A stretch of 64,000 bases of DNA, from assembly GCA_902756345.1 (NCBI GenBank), contig CACVQR010000012.1, positions 1-64,000 of the forward strand, in the 5' to 3' direction. The translations under genes and the position numbers were made by a program. Origin of the DNA: Fibrobacter succinogenes. Lineage in GTDB: Bacteria; Fibrobacterota; Fibrobacteria; Fibrobacterales; Fibrobacteraceae. Shown in pieces: positions 1 to 7,734 of this stretch (the stretch's first letter is position 1; each line of letters begins with the position of its first letter). Below the pieces are notes generated by a model. The model did not search any database and had not been told where the DNA came from. It saw only the letters and a program-made list of their open reading frames with translations.

Positions 1-2322
1 GTGTTCCATCACGGACGGGATGTAAACGTGTTCGCCGTCAGAGAGGGCGTCGGCTTCGCATTCGAGAGCGTTGTGGAGGAAGCGGTCGATGAGGAGCGGA
101 CGATCCGGGGTCACGCCGACAGCCTTCGCCACGTATTCGCGGAGCATGTTCTCGTCGTAGATGACTTCCATGCCGCGGCCGCCAAGCACGAAGCTCGGGC
201 GGATCATCACCGGGTAGCCGCCAATCTGCTTGACGCAAGCGAGGGCTTCGTCGATGTTGGTGGCCATGCCGCTTTCCGGCATCGGGATGCCAAGCTGGTC
301 CATCATCTTGCGGAACAGGTCGCGGTCTTCGGCGATGTCGATGGAGTCGATGCTCGTACCGAGAATCTTCACGCCTTCGTCGGAGAGTGCGCGGGCGATG
401 TTCAGCGGAGTCTGTCCACCGAACTGCACAATCACGCCGGCCGGCTTTTCCTTATGATAGATCTGCAGAACGTCTTCGAGGCAGACCGGTTCGAAGTACA
501 GCTTGTCGCTGGTATCGTAGTCGGTAGAGACCGTTTCAGGGTTGCAGTTGACCATGATGGTTTCGTAACCCATTTCGCGGAGAGCCATGGCAGCGTGGCA
601 GCAGCAGTAGTCGAATTCGATACCCTGGCCGATTCTGTTCGGGCCACCGCCGAGAATCATGATCTTCTTCGGGTTGGTGGAAGCGGTAGATTCGTCCTTG
701 CAGTTGTAGGTGCTGTAGTAGTAGTACTGGTCCTTCACGCCGCTCACCGGCACTGCGCACCAGCCTTCGACCACGCCGAGTTCGGTACGCTTCTTGCGCA
801 CGTCCTTTTCGCGGATGCCGAGGATCTTGGCAATATACTTGTCGCTGAAGCCGTCCTTCTTGGCCTTGATGAGGAGTTCGTCAGAAGGCAGGCGGCCCGG
901 AGTCTTGAGCATTTCTTCTTCGAGTTCCACGAGTTCGCGCATCTGCTGCACGAAGTAAGCCTTTTCGTAGGTGGCGGCGAAGATTTCTTCGTCGGTAGCA
1001 CCCTTGCGGATGGCTTCGTACATCTGGAAGTGGCGTTCGGAGCTCGGGGTCTTGAGCATTTCGAGGAGTTCTTCCTTGCTCTTCTTGTTGAAGTCCTTCG
1101 CAAAGCCGAGGCCGGAGCGACCGTTTTCGAGGCCGCGGATAGCCTTCTGGAGGGTTTCCTTGTAGGTCTTGCCGATAGCCATGACTTCGCCCACAGCCTT
1201 CATCTGGGTGCCGAGGCAGTCATCCACACCGCGGAACTTTTCGAATGCCCAACGTGCGAACTTGAGCACCACGTAGTCACCGCTCGGGGTGTACTTTTCG
1301 AGGCTTCCATCGCGCCAGTACGGAATCTGGTCAAGGGTAAGGCCTGCGGCGAGCTTTGCAGAAATGAGGGCGATCGGGAAGCCGGTAGCCTTGGAAGCAA
1401 GGGCAGAGGAGCGAGAGGTACGCGGGTTGATTTCGATAATCACCACGCGGCCGGTCTTCGGGTCGTGAGCGAACTGCACGTTGGTACCGCCAATCACGCC
1501 GATGGATTCCACAATCTTGAAGGCCTTTTCCTTCAGTTCTTCTTCGAGCTTCTTGTCGATGGTGAGGAACGGGGCTGCGCAGAAGGAGTCGCCGGTATGC
1601 ACGCCCACCGGGTCGATGTTTTCGATGAAGCAGATGGCAATCATCTGGTTCTTGGAATCGCGAACCACTTCGACTTCGAGTTCTTCCCAACCGAGGATAG
1701 ATTCTTCGATGAGGCACTGGTGCGTCATGGAGAGTTCAAGACCGTTAGAGCAAATAGTGCGGAGTTCTTCCACGTTGTAGCAGAAACCGCCGCCTGCACC
1801 GCCCATGGTGTATGCCGGGCGAACCACCACCGGGTAGCCGATTTCGGCCACGATCTTTTCGGCTTCTTCCACAGAGTGGCAAATGCCGGAGCGCGGAGTA
1901 TCGATGCCGAGCTTCTGCATGGTTTCCTTGAAGATTTCACGGTCTTCGCCACGTTCGATAGCGTCGAGGTTCACACCGATGACCTTCACGCCGTACTTGT
2001 CCAGCACGCCAGCCTTGCTCAAAGCAGAGGCGAGGTTCAAACCAGTCTGGCCGCCCAAGTTCGGGAGGAGGGCCTGCGGGCGTTCCTTTTCGATAATCTG
2101 GGTGAGGCGGGCGACGTTCAGCGGTTCGATGTAGGTGGCATCGGCCATGACCGGGTCGGTCATGATGGTAGCCGGGTTGGAGTTCACGAGCACAATCTTG
2201 TAACCCTGTTCGCGCAGGGCCTTGCAAGCCTGGGTGCCGGAATAGTCGAATTCGCAAGCCTGACCGATCACGATCGGGCCAGAACCGATGATAAGGACTT
2301 TGTCGATGCCTTCAATCTTCAT
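1..2322 (-). CDS. carB: carbamoyl-phosphate synthase large subunit (C-terminus beyond window)
   Basis: Makes carbamoyl phosphate from bicarbonate, glutamine-derived ammonia and 2 ATP for pyrimidine and arginine synthesis. The reverse strand reads from MKIEGIDKVLIIGSGPIVIG through 774 residues without a stop; full CarB is about 1,070, so the last part of the second ATP-grasp half and the allosteric domain lie outside. The first ATP-grasp half (GGTNVQFAHDP, EINPRTSRSSALASKATG), the oligomerisation region and the start of the second half (KIMILGGGPNRIGQGIEFDY) are seen. Start ATG at 2322 follows GGAGATAAAAA. carA is not visible in the window. A long antisense reading frame covers the gene but is a codon-bias shadow. 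Expression is probably controlled by the leader at 2340-2555. Confidence 0.97.
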   Translation of the reverse strand, partial: MKIEGIDKVLIIGSGPIVIGQACEFDYSGTQACKALREQGYKIVLVNSNPATIMTDPVMADATYIEPLNVARLTQIIEKERPQALLPNLGGQTGLNLASALSKAGVLDKYGVKVIGVNLDAIERGEDREIFKETMQKLGIDTPRSGICHSVEEAEKIVAEIGYPVVVRPAYTMGGAGGGFCYNVEELRTICSNGLELSMTHQCLIEESILGWEELEVEVVRDSKNQMIAICFIENIDPVGVHTGDSFCAAPFLTIDKKLEEELKEKAFKIVESIGVIGGTNVQFAHDPKTGRVVIIEINPRTSRSSALASKATGFPIALISAKLAAGLTLDQIPYWRDGSLEKYTPSGDYVVLKFARWAFEKFRGVDDCLGTQMKAVGEVMAIGKTYKETLQKAIRGLENGRSGLGFAKDFNKKSKEELLEMLKTPSSERHFQMYEAIRKGATDEEIFAATYEKAYFVQQMRELVELEEEMLKTPGRLPSDELLIKAKKDGFSDKYIAKILGIREKDVRKKRTELGVVEGWCAVPVSGVKDQYYYYSTYNCKDESTASTNPKKIMILGGGPNRIGQGIEFDYCCCHAAMALREMGYETIMVNCNPETVSTDYDTSDKLYFEPVCLEDVLQIYHKEKPAGVIVQFGGQTPLNIARALSDEGVKILGTSIDSIDIAEDRDLFRKMMDQLGIPMPESGMATNIDEALACVKQIGGYPVMIRPSFVLGGRGMEVIYDENMLREYVAKAVGVTPDRPLLIDRFLHNALECEADALSDGEHVYIPSVMEH

Positions 2323-2339
2323 TTTTTATCTCCGTTTGT

Positions 2340-2489
2340 CTAATTATTAAATCCTAAAAAAAATGCTGAACTAAAAAGTCCAGCAAAATCAGAAAAACTA
2401 TTAACCTTGGAAAAACCCGTTGCAGTTGCACAGTGGATTGCGCAGGTCTCGCAGCTCTGGGGCTTCGACATTGCAAGATTTTTGTTCAT
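2340..2489 (-). CDS. putative 49-residue leader peptide upstream of carB
   Basis: An open frame starts at ATG 2489 behind AGGAAG and stops at TAG 2340, 17 nt before the carB ATG. The peptide begins MNKNLAMSKPQSCETC and ends GLFSSAFFLGFNN. It has no recognised family. Its second half is encoded by T-rich RNA (runs TTTTTCC, TTTTTCTG, TTTTGC), and its 3' end runs through an intrinsic terminator hairpin (2356-2385). A leader cistron that translates through a U-rich pause tract and across a terminator is the arrangement of E. coli pyrL-pyrBI. The role is inferred; the frame, the Shine-Dalgarno-like site and the terminator are seen. Confidence 0.55.
   Translation of the reverse strand: MNKNLAMSKPQSCETCAIHCATATGFSKVNSFSDFAGLFSSAFFLGFNN
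2356..2385 (-). terminator. intrinsic terminator / attenuator before carB
   Basis: On the minus strand TGCTGGACT, loop TTTT, AGTTCAGCA form a 9-bp stem with one G-U pair, followed by eight T. It lies 34 nt upstream of the carB ATG, inside the leader reading frame and downstream of the leader promoter, so it must be read through to express carB. This position makes it an attenuator rather than a gene-end terminator. Confidence 0.85.
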
Positions 2490-2526
2490 CTTCCTGTCTA
2501 ATTCGCTCAAGGTTTAAACTTGCGCA

Positions 2527-2555
2527 AATATAGACAAAAAATGTAACGCTTTCAA
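2527..2555 (-). promoter_or_regulatory. carB leader promoter
   Basis: TTGAAA, 17-nt spacer, TATATT on the minus strand. The same bases read TTG-N20-TATATTTG, the Bacteroidota-type consensus. The start site should fall near 2520, about 30 nt before the leader-peptide ATG. Confidence 0.7.
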
Positions 2556-2588
2556 GGCAAAACGCAAAAAATGAAAAATAATTTCGGC

Positions 2589-2762
2589 TTACGGTTCACC
2601 AGCAGGATCAACCGCCGGTTCTTCCGGTTCTCCGCTAGCGCAATCCGCAGCGTTCGGGTCCACGGTGCAGTGGTCATCCGATTGGGTACTTGCAGTGCCG
2701 CAGCCAGCAAAAGCGAGCGCAACAGCCAAAACAGTGGCGAAACCAACAAACTTGCGAACCAT
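2589..2762 (-). CDS. small putative lipoprotein
   Basis: A 57-residue protein with an N-terminal signal MVRKFVGFATVLAVALAFAG followed by Cys21, then a short acidic, proline-rich mature part (CTVDPNAADC, EPEEPAVDPAGEP). The start at 2762 is chosen because AGGAGCGAAAATT precedes it; an in-frame upstream ATG at 2795 has no comparable site. Likely exported and lipid-anchored; the residue at -3 of the lipobox is Phe, which is weaker than the usual Leu. No function recognised. Confidence 0.6.
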   Translation of the reverse strand: MVRKFVGFATVLAVALAFAGCGTASTQSDDHCTVDPNAADCASGEPEEPAVDPAGEP

Positions 2763-2812
2763 AATTTTCGCTCCTAAACATTTGATGTTCAACAAGTTAG
2801 AAGATAGTAATT

Positions 2813-2903
2813 TCAGCGTTCAGAGTTTAGCGTTCGGAGTTTTATATCGCGGCAAAGCCGCCTTACCAAGCAATTCTTAATTCAAAATTCTGAATTCCGA
2901 ACT
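2813..2903. repeat. short-word intergenic repeat with GGCGGC hairpin
   Basis: Contains degenerate words such as TTCAGAGTTTAGCGTTCGGAG and ATTCTGAATTCCGAACT around the hairpin CGCGGCAAAGCCGCC. A very similar arrangement occurs at 61800-61893 (AAGGCGGCTACGCCGCG plus TCTGAATTCCGAACTC). The two copies lie in unrelated intergenic gaps. Confidence 0.6.
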
Positions 2904-2932
2904 AAAAAAAGCACCCGGGAAATCCCGAGTGC
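2904..2932 (-). terminator. intrinsic terminator of the HU gene
   Basis: Minus strand GCACTCGGG-ATTT-CCCGGGTGC (9-bp stem with one wobble) followed by seven T, 25 nt after the HU stop codon. Confidence 0.92.
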
Positions 2933-2957
2933 AAAAGCAAATCGCTTTAGAGCAAAA

Positions 2958-3260
2958 TTACTTCTTAGCAACCTTGGTCTTCTTAGCGGTTTCCTTGAGG
3001 CCAGCGCCGACCTTGAAGGAAACAGTCTTGGAAGCCTTGATCTTGATCGTAGCACCAGTCTGCGGGTTACGGCCGGTACGTGCAGCACGTTCCTTAACAG
3101 TGAAGGTACCGAAACCGATCAGCTGAACGAGACCGTCCTTCTTGATACCAGCGGTGATACCGTCGAGAACGGCGTCAACAGCGCGGCCAGCGGCAGCCTT
3201 GGATTCAATGCCAGCTTCCTTGTTAGCGAGGATGGCGTCGATGAGATCTTGCTTATTCAT
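2958..3260 (-). CDS. hup: HU-family DNA-binding protein
   Basis: Nucleoid protein that bends and compacts DNA as a dimer. The 100-residue sequence begins MNKQDLIDAILANKEAGIES and contains the HU/IHF signature region GFGTFTVKERAARTGRNPQTG (residues about 49-69) and the arm sequence. The C-terminus is extended by a lysine-rich tail (KETAKKTKVAKK) beyond the usual 90 residues. Start ATG 3260 follows CAAGGAGTTAATAAA. It is monocistronic, with a -10 at 3301-3306 and a terminator at 2904-2932. Third-position bias is strong, as expected for an abundant protein. Confidence 0.96.
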   Translation of the reverse strand: MNKQDLIDAILANKEAGIESKAAAGRAVDAVLDGITAGIKKDGLVQLIGFGTFTVKERAARTGRNPQTGATIKIKASKTVSFKVGAGLKETAKKTKVAKK

Positions 3261-3300
3261 TTTATTAACTCCTTGAGTAGGTTAAGAATTTTATAGTGAT

Positions 3301-3306
3301 ATTATA
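3301..3306 (-). promoter_or_regulatory. -10 element of the HU promoter
   Basis: TATAAT on the minus strand, 41 nt before the HU ATG, preceded by an A10 tract that may act as an UP-like or bent element. No clear -35 is seen. Confidence 0.5.
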
Positions 3307-3366
3307 CTTTTTTTTTTGCGTCGCGGCACACTTTTTTTGAAAAATTTTTGAAAAATCCTTATAAAA

Positions 3367-4494
3367 TCAAGCCTCGGGCGGTGGTTCGCCTTCAGACTCT
3401 ACAATCGTGTCTGCTTTCTTCTGAATTTTGTCTAAGTACACCAGACACAAACAAGTGAATGGAATCGCAACGATCAAGCCGAGGAATCCAAGCAGCTTTC
3501 CCCAGATAGAAAGCGAAAGGAGAATGCCTACGGGCGGCAAATCCATCGACGATCCGACAATCTTCGGAACAAGAATCATGTCTTCGATAATTTGTACCAC
3601 CAAGTAAATTACAGCAACGATGGCGGCCACTTCCCAGAAAGGCATTCCCTTGTCAAGAGCATAGACCACTGCCAGCAGTAGGGCCACAGGGATTGTCGCC
3701 AGCTGCAAGTACGGCACCATGTTCAGTGCGCCAGAGAACAAGCCAAAGGCGACTCCCATTGGCAGTCCGATGATTCCAAAGCCGATTGCATACAAAATAC
3801 CAACCGTCAATGCGACCAAGGATTGCGCACGGAAATAGCTACCCATGAACACGTCCATCTTCTTTGCGAAATCAGACGCACCTTCTTTATACCTTGTCGG
3901 AAACAGTTTCTTGATACCGCCGCGAAGCTTAGGCATATCAAGCATGATGAACACGAGGTACATAAAAATGAGGATTGCGCCGGAGAGCCATACAAACAAA
4001 TTAGAAGTCTTGGCAAGTACGTTCCATGCGCTCGGCAAAACCTTTCCGGCCACGGACTGCGCGGCATTCCAGAAATCGAGAGTTTGCATGGCAACAGCAA
4101 CCTTGTTCCAAGAAATGAACGTCTTTATTTCTTGCCACAAGTTTTTCGGTACGAACATCGACAAGCGTTCGGCCCACGTAGAATCGTTAAACAGTTTTGG
4201 AATCAATTCGCCAAGGTGCCTGATTTCGCCCACCACCATCGGGATAAAAAGCCACAAGGCTCCACCCACCACAAGAATCATGAGCGTAAGCACCACTATG
4301 ACAGCGGCAATGCGAAACTTGACCTTGTTCTGGATTTTTGTAACCAGCGGATCGAAAATGTAGGCGATAAGGAACGCCGCAAAAAACGGAGCGAGCACGC
4401 CACTCAAATAATGCAGCACCCAAAGCAGGATGCCGACACCGGCGGCCATAATCAAAAGCCGCATCACGCGGTCTACAGTCCAAATACGTCTCAT
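3367..4494 (-). CDS. AI-2E family (PerM-like) permease
   Basis: A 375-residue integral membrane protein of the AI-2E/PerM transporter family: about eight hydrophobic segments, a long central hydrophilic stretch (residues about 85-150) and the family-typical block around YLQLATIPVALLLAV and DMILVPKIVGSSMDLPPVGILLSL near the C-terminus. Substrate cannot be told; members include the AI-2 exporter TqsA and Na+/H+ antiporters. The ATG overlaps the previous gene by 4 nt (ATGA), so it is the last gene of a four-gene, translationally coupled operon running from 6683. The tail EGEPPPEA is acidic. Confidence 0.88.
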   Translation of the reverse strand: MRRIWTVDRVMRLLIMAAGVGILLWVLHYLSGVLAPFFAAFLIAYIFDPLVTKIQNKVKFRIAAVIVVLTLMILVVGGALWLFIPMVVGEIRHLGELIPKLFNDSTWAERLSMFVPKNLWQEIKTFISWNKVAVAMQTLDFWNAAQSVAGKVLPSAWNVLAKTSNLFVWLSGAILIFMYLVFIMLDMPKLRGGIKKLFPTRYKEGASDFAKKMDVFMGSYFRAQSLVALTVGILYAIGFGIIGLPMGVAFGLFSGALNMVPYLQLATIPVALLLAVVYALDKGMPFWEVAAIVAVIYLVVQIIEDMILVPKIVGSSMDLPPVGILLSLSIWGKLLGFLGLIVAIPFTCLCLVYLDKIQKKADTIVESEGEPPPEA

Positions 4495-5423
4495 TTCTTA
4501 GCCTTATATTCCAGAGGTTTTACGCCATAGATTTTGGAGAAAGCTTTTTCGAATGCGGCCGGATTCTTTTCGCCTACGGCCAGTGCGACTTCGGCAATCG
4601 AGCGGTCCGATTCTTTTAAGAACTTGGCCGCTTGCGCCATGCGGGTCTTCAATTCGTCCAGTTTCTTTTCGCGATTTGCAATATGGCCTGCGGAATTGCG
4701 AACTGTCAGCGCAACAACGCCCGCGTACACCAAAACCATTACCACAAGCGCCACATACATGAGCGCCTTGAAGGTACGGTTTTCGCCCCAGAGTTTGATT
4801 GAGCGCACCACGATGTCGTCGGGGATGCCGAGCATGGTTCCTTCGCCGTTCGTGATTTCAAAGAGCATGCCGCGGTTCATGTAACGCAGGCCATCGTCTT
4901 CTTCGAGGCCCTGCATGGCAAGCCACCATTCAGGCACCTTAAAGTCGAGCATCGACACGGAGGCACGGCTCACGCGGTCGCGAATAATCACCGGCGCTTG
5001 AGCGACCATCGGGCGATAGCTCTGGTACACATTCTTTTTACTGTACACGGGGTCGTCATTCAGAATCTTGATGCCCACGCGCTGCATGCGGACCGTTTCG
5101 ACATCAATCACAAGCGAATCAAAATCCGAGAAGTCAAAGAATCCGTTTACCGGGCGATTATTGACCGAGAGCAAATTAACGCCCACACCTGCATACGGGT
5201 AACCCATGCCCGAGCGAATGTTCACGTGGGCAGAAATGACGGAATCCTGATTGGAAAGTTCGACCGTCGAGAATCCACCCACATTTGCGTCAGAAACGGC
5301 ATACACCTGGAACGTGCCGCCAGGGAACAGGATTTGTTCAGTTGCGCTAAACTTGACGAACAGGCAAATCCATACGGCGACAGCAACAACAAGCGTAGCT
5401 GTTGCGATGATAATTTTTTTCAT
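4491..5423 (-). CDS. membrane-anchored sensor with AraC-type half HTH
   Basis: A 310-residue protein: N-terminal membrane segment (about 5-25), an extracytoplasmic domain (about 30-215) predicted beta-rich, a second membrane segment (about 220-243), then a cytoplasmic C-terminus of about 65 residues. That tail (SIAEVALAVGEKNPAAF, EKAFSKIYGVKPLEYK) matches the second helix-turn-helix half and closing motif of AraC regulators; the first HTH half is not present. Inferred role: one-component transmembrane regulator that senses an extracytoplasmic ligand. Its ATG overlaps the stop of the upstream gene, a paralogue without HTH. Target and ligand are unknown. Confidence 0.6.
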   Translation of the reverse strand: MKKIIIATATLVVAVAVWICLFVKFSATEQILFPGGTFQVYAVSDANVGGFSTVELSNQDSVISAHVNIRSGMGYPYAGVGVNLLSVNNRPVNGFFDFSDFDSLVIDVETVRMQRVGIKILNDDPVYSKKNVYQSYRPMVAQAPVIIRDRVSRASVSMLDFKVPEWWLAMQGLEEDDGLRYMNRGMLFEITNGEGTMLGIPDDIVVRSIKLWGENRTFKALMYVALVVMVLVYAGVVALTVRNSAGHIANREKKLDELKTRMAQAAKFLKESDRSIAEVALAVGEKNPAAFEKAFSKIYGVKPLEYKAKK

Positions 5424-6169
5424 GCCTTAGGTTCCGCCTTCTTGTTTTCGTTTTCTTTGTTGTACGAATGCGTGCGGCCGATCGCCACAATCATGAGCCC
5501 AAGCATTAAGAACATCACGACGCCAAAGGCAAAATTGCTCACACCCTTTGCCGTAATGGAATAGAACTTGAGCGAGAACTTTTTGCCGCGCGGCTGATTC
5601 CAGCCCGGAGCGATTTCGACGCGAGCTACCGTTTCCTGATGACGGCGGTTCAACGTACGATCGACATGTTCGTCGTCATACCAAAAGTCCGGCGTATAGA
5701 ACTGTTCAAACGGGAAGGCGATACGCTGGCGGCCCTTGATCAGCGGAATTTCTTTCATGAGCAGACGGAACGTACGCGGTTTCGCGATGTCAGTAACATC
5801 AGGATCAAAGGTCCAGACCTTCACCAAGATTTCATCGGTGCCGCTAGATTCCAATTCAAAAATGAGCGAATCCACAAAAGTCCAGTTGCGGTATTCCGCC
5901 TTCTCGCCTTGACTGAGGTCCAATAAAAGTCCGCACCAGGCGCTCTTGGCAGTATCGGCACCAAGCATGCAACTAAAGGAAGCCGAGGAATCCGTCAATG
6001 CAAACGTCACCTCGGACGAACCGCCATCGGCCTTGTCGTCGTATTCAAAGACAGAGGCACCATCGTGCAACGGGAACACGGAATCGACAAAGTGACGATC
6101 CGGCAAGGCAAAGTATACGCCGAGAATGACGGCGGCAATCGCCACTATTATAATATATGTCTTAGCCAT
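5420..6169 (-). CDS. two-TM extracytoplasmic-domain protein, paralogue of the downstream regulator
   Basis: A 249-residue protein with the same plan as its downstream neighbour: an N-terminal membrane anchor (about 4-20), an extracytoplasmic domain of about 190 residues, and a second membrane segment (about 210-230). Both domains share the pattern of a phosphate/sugar-binding-like beta fold with a block of the type SLIFELES plus FRLLMKEIPLIKG and a final RVEIAPGW region. It ends in a short charged tail (NKENENKKAEPKA) instead of the HTH. It overlaps the upstream gene by 8 nt and the downstream gene by 4 nt, which suggests fixed stoichiometry and a complex. The ligand is unknown. Confidence 0.55.
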   Translation of the reverse strand: MAKTYIIIVAIAAVILGVYFALPDRHFVDSVFPLHDGASVFEYDDKADGGSSEVTFALTDSSASFSCMLGADTAKSAWCGLLLDLSQGEKAEYRNWTFVDSLIFELESSGTDEILVKVWTFDPDVTDIAKPRTFRLLMKEIPLIKGRQRIAFPFEQFYTPDFWYDDEHVDRTLNRRHQETVARVEIAPGWNQPRGKKFSLKFYSITAKGVSNFAFGVVMFLMLGLMIVAIGRTHSYNKENENKKAEPKA

Positions 6170-6683
6170 TAGAATCTTCAGGTTCCAGAATCGGTTTCAG
6201 GTGAAGGCTGTACTGCACCAAATCCAGCGGATCTTCGTCAGGTTCCTTTTCGCCAAAGAGTTTGTTTACCACGGCGTCGAGCGCACGGATAAAGAAGAAA
6301 TGATGCTTGCCTTCTTTAGCGGGCACCTGGAACGGGTGTTCCAAAGTACGTTTTAAAAGCGTGATGGTCATGGAAGGCGGCATGTGGAACATCTTGCAGC
6401 AAGAGGTGACTTTGCCGTCGTAACCGTAATCCGGGAGTTTCCCTTGCACCAGAGGTTCGCCGTGATCAATGCAGCAGGGGTCTTCGCAAACAGGGTCCTG
6501 CACGTTCTTGGCAAGGAGCGCCTTGAGCCAGAGCTCGCGGGACTTGTCGGTGAGGTCGCTGCGGAAGGCCATCGTCTGGTCGCACGGGAAAAACGTGGAA
6601 TAGCACTTGGGGCAAATGCGCAAGTCCAGATGCTGGAACTTGATTTCTGCCACCTCCGATTTGCAATAAGGGCATGTACTCAT
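6162..6683 (-). CDS. zinc-ribbon protein of unknown function
   Basis: A 173-residue soluble protein. Residues 4-30 hold two CxxC pairs (CPYCKS and CPKC), a zinc ribbon. A second Cys-rich stretch follows near residues 65-70 (CEDPCCIDHGE) and a CC pair near 93 (TSCCKMFHMPP). It is the first gene of the operon 6683 to 3367. A TATATT box lies about 15 nt before the ATG with no Shine-Dalgarno, so the message is close to leaderless. No family was recognised. Confidence 0.6.
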   Translation of the reverse strand: MSTCPYCKSEVAEIKFQHLDLRICPKCYSTFFPCDQTMAFRSDLTDKSRELWLKALLAKNVQDPVCEDPCCIDHGEPLVQGKLPDYGYDGKVTSCCKMFHMPPSMTITLLKRTLEHPFQVPAKEGKHHFFFIRALDAVVNKLFGEKEPDEDPLDLVQYSLHLKPILEPEDSNG

Positions 6684-6695
6684 ATTGGGGAATAT

Positions 6696-6791
6696 AGTAT
6701 TTTAGTTGATAGAACTTAGTTGGTAGAACTTAGAAAAAAGCTCATTATCTTGGTTCTAAGTTCTAAGCTCTAAGTTCTAAGTTCTATATTT
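6696..6791. repeat. TAGAACTTAG/CTAAGTTCTA inverted-repeat cluster between divergent genes
   Basis: Two copies of the word TAGAACTTAG (separated by TTGG) face at least three copies of CTAAGTTCTA or near-copies across AAAAAAGCTCATTATCTTGG. The arms could form a long hairpin. The cluster occupies nearly the whole divergent promoter region between genes starting at 6683 and 6797, and both start boxes (TATATT) sit at its edges. Confidence 0.7.
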
Positions 6792-6796
6792 AGCGT

Positions 6797-7621
6797 ATGG
6801 CTAAAGTTGTACAGATTACCACTGAAAATTTTGAAACCGAGGTCGCACAGGCCTCTGAAACCCGCGCCGTAGCGGTGCTTTTCTCTTCTGCAGAGTACCC
6901 CGACTGCGCACCGTATTCCCAATTGCTGGGGCAGCTTTCGACCAGCATGGATTTTACGCTTGGCGTCGTGAGTTGCGACGAACGCGAAAACATGCAGCTG
7001 ATCCAGGCATTCCGCGTGCGCTCGGTGCCCGAAGTTCACATTGTTGACAAGGGCCAGATTGCAGACGTCATCCAGGGCGTGTTGCCCGAAGCAGACCTTA
7101 AGAAGCGCCTCGAAAAGTTCTTCGTGAGTGACGAAGCGCGCTTCCAGATGGCCTTGGAAGACGCCATTGCCCAAAAGAATTTTGACCAGGCGCTCCCGAT
7201 GCTCGACGAAGCGCTCGCCAAGACCCCCGACGACAAGAAGCTGCAGCTCTTGTGGGCAAAGGCAAGCCTCGGCATGGGCGACACCGAAAAAGCCAAGGAA
7301 GTCCTTGCCAAGTTCACCGAAGCCGACGACCAGTACCGCGAAGCAAAATCGCTGCTGGAGCTCCTCGACTTCCACGCCGAAGCCGCCAAGAAAGACGTTC
7401 AAGGCAAAGAAGCGATTGTTTACCACGAAGCATGCAAGCTCGCTTGCGCCGAAGATTTTGAAAGCGCATTGCAGGCGTTCCTGAACTTGTACGTAGAAGC
7501 TCCGGAATGGAACGACGGCGCCGCAAAGAAGGCGATGCTTACTTTGTTCGGAGTTCTCGGTCCGAAGCACGAACTTACCTGGAAATACCGCGCCAAACTC
7601 AACACGATGATGTTTATTTAG
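6797..7621 (+). CDS. CnoX-like thioredoxin-fold/TPR co-chaperone
   Basis: A 274-residue cytoplasmic protein. Residues 1-110 are a thioredoxin fold with the active-site CxxC changed to YPDC (FSSAEYPDCAPY) and the cis-proline region VRSVPEVHIV. Residues 115-274 are tetratricopeptide-like helices (FDQALPMLDEALAK, GDTEKAKEVLAKF, EDFESALQAFLNLY). This is the plan of YbbN/CnoX, a chaperedoxin that protects proteins from oxidative damage and hands them to GroEL or DnaK; E. coli CnoX likewise keeps only the second Cys (SQHC). TATATTTA at 6785 lies 5 nt from the ATG with no Shine-Dalgarno, suggesting a leaderless message. Confidence 0.8.
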   Translation: MAKVVQITTENFETEVAQASETRAVAVLFSSAEYPDCAPYSQLLGQLSTSMDFTLGVVSCDERENMQLIQAFRVRSVPEVHIVDKGQIADVIQGVLPEADLKKRLEKFFVSDEARFQMALEDAIAQKNFDQALPMLDEALAKTPDDKKLQLLWAKASLGMGDTEKAKEVLAKFTEADDQYREAKSLLELLDFHAEAAKKDVQGKEAIVYHEACKLACAEDFESALQAFLNLYVEAPEWNDGAAKKAMLTLFGVLGPKHELTWKYRAKLNTMMFI

Positions 7622-7734
7622 TGGCAGTGGGGTCGAGCCTTCGGCTCTCTGAGGCATGAGCAATGAGCAAAAAAACTCAAAGCGACCTCACAGTGCTTTA
7701 GCACGACCTCATACCTCAAAGCGAAGCGACCTCT

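Noticed and set aside
1-2343. 780-codon open frame on the plus strand
   Set aside because: It is antisense to carB, whose protein is unmistakable; the open frame results from strong codon bias. Similar antisense frames over nadA, thrS, gltA and the aminotransferase gene were rejected for the same reason.
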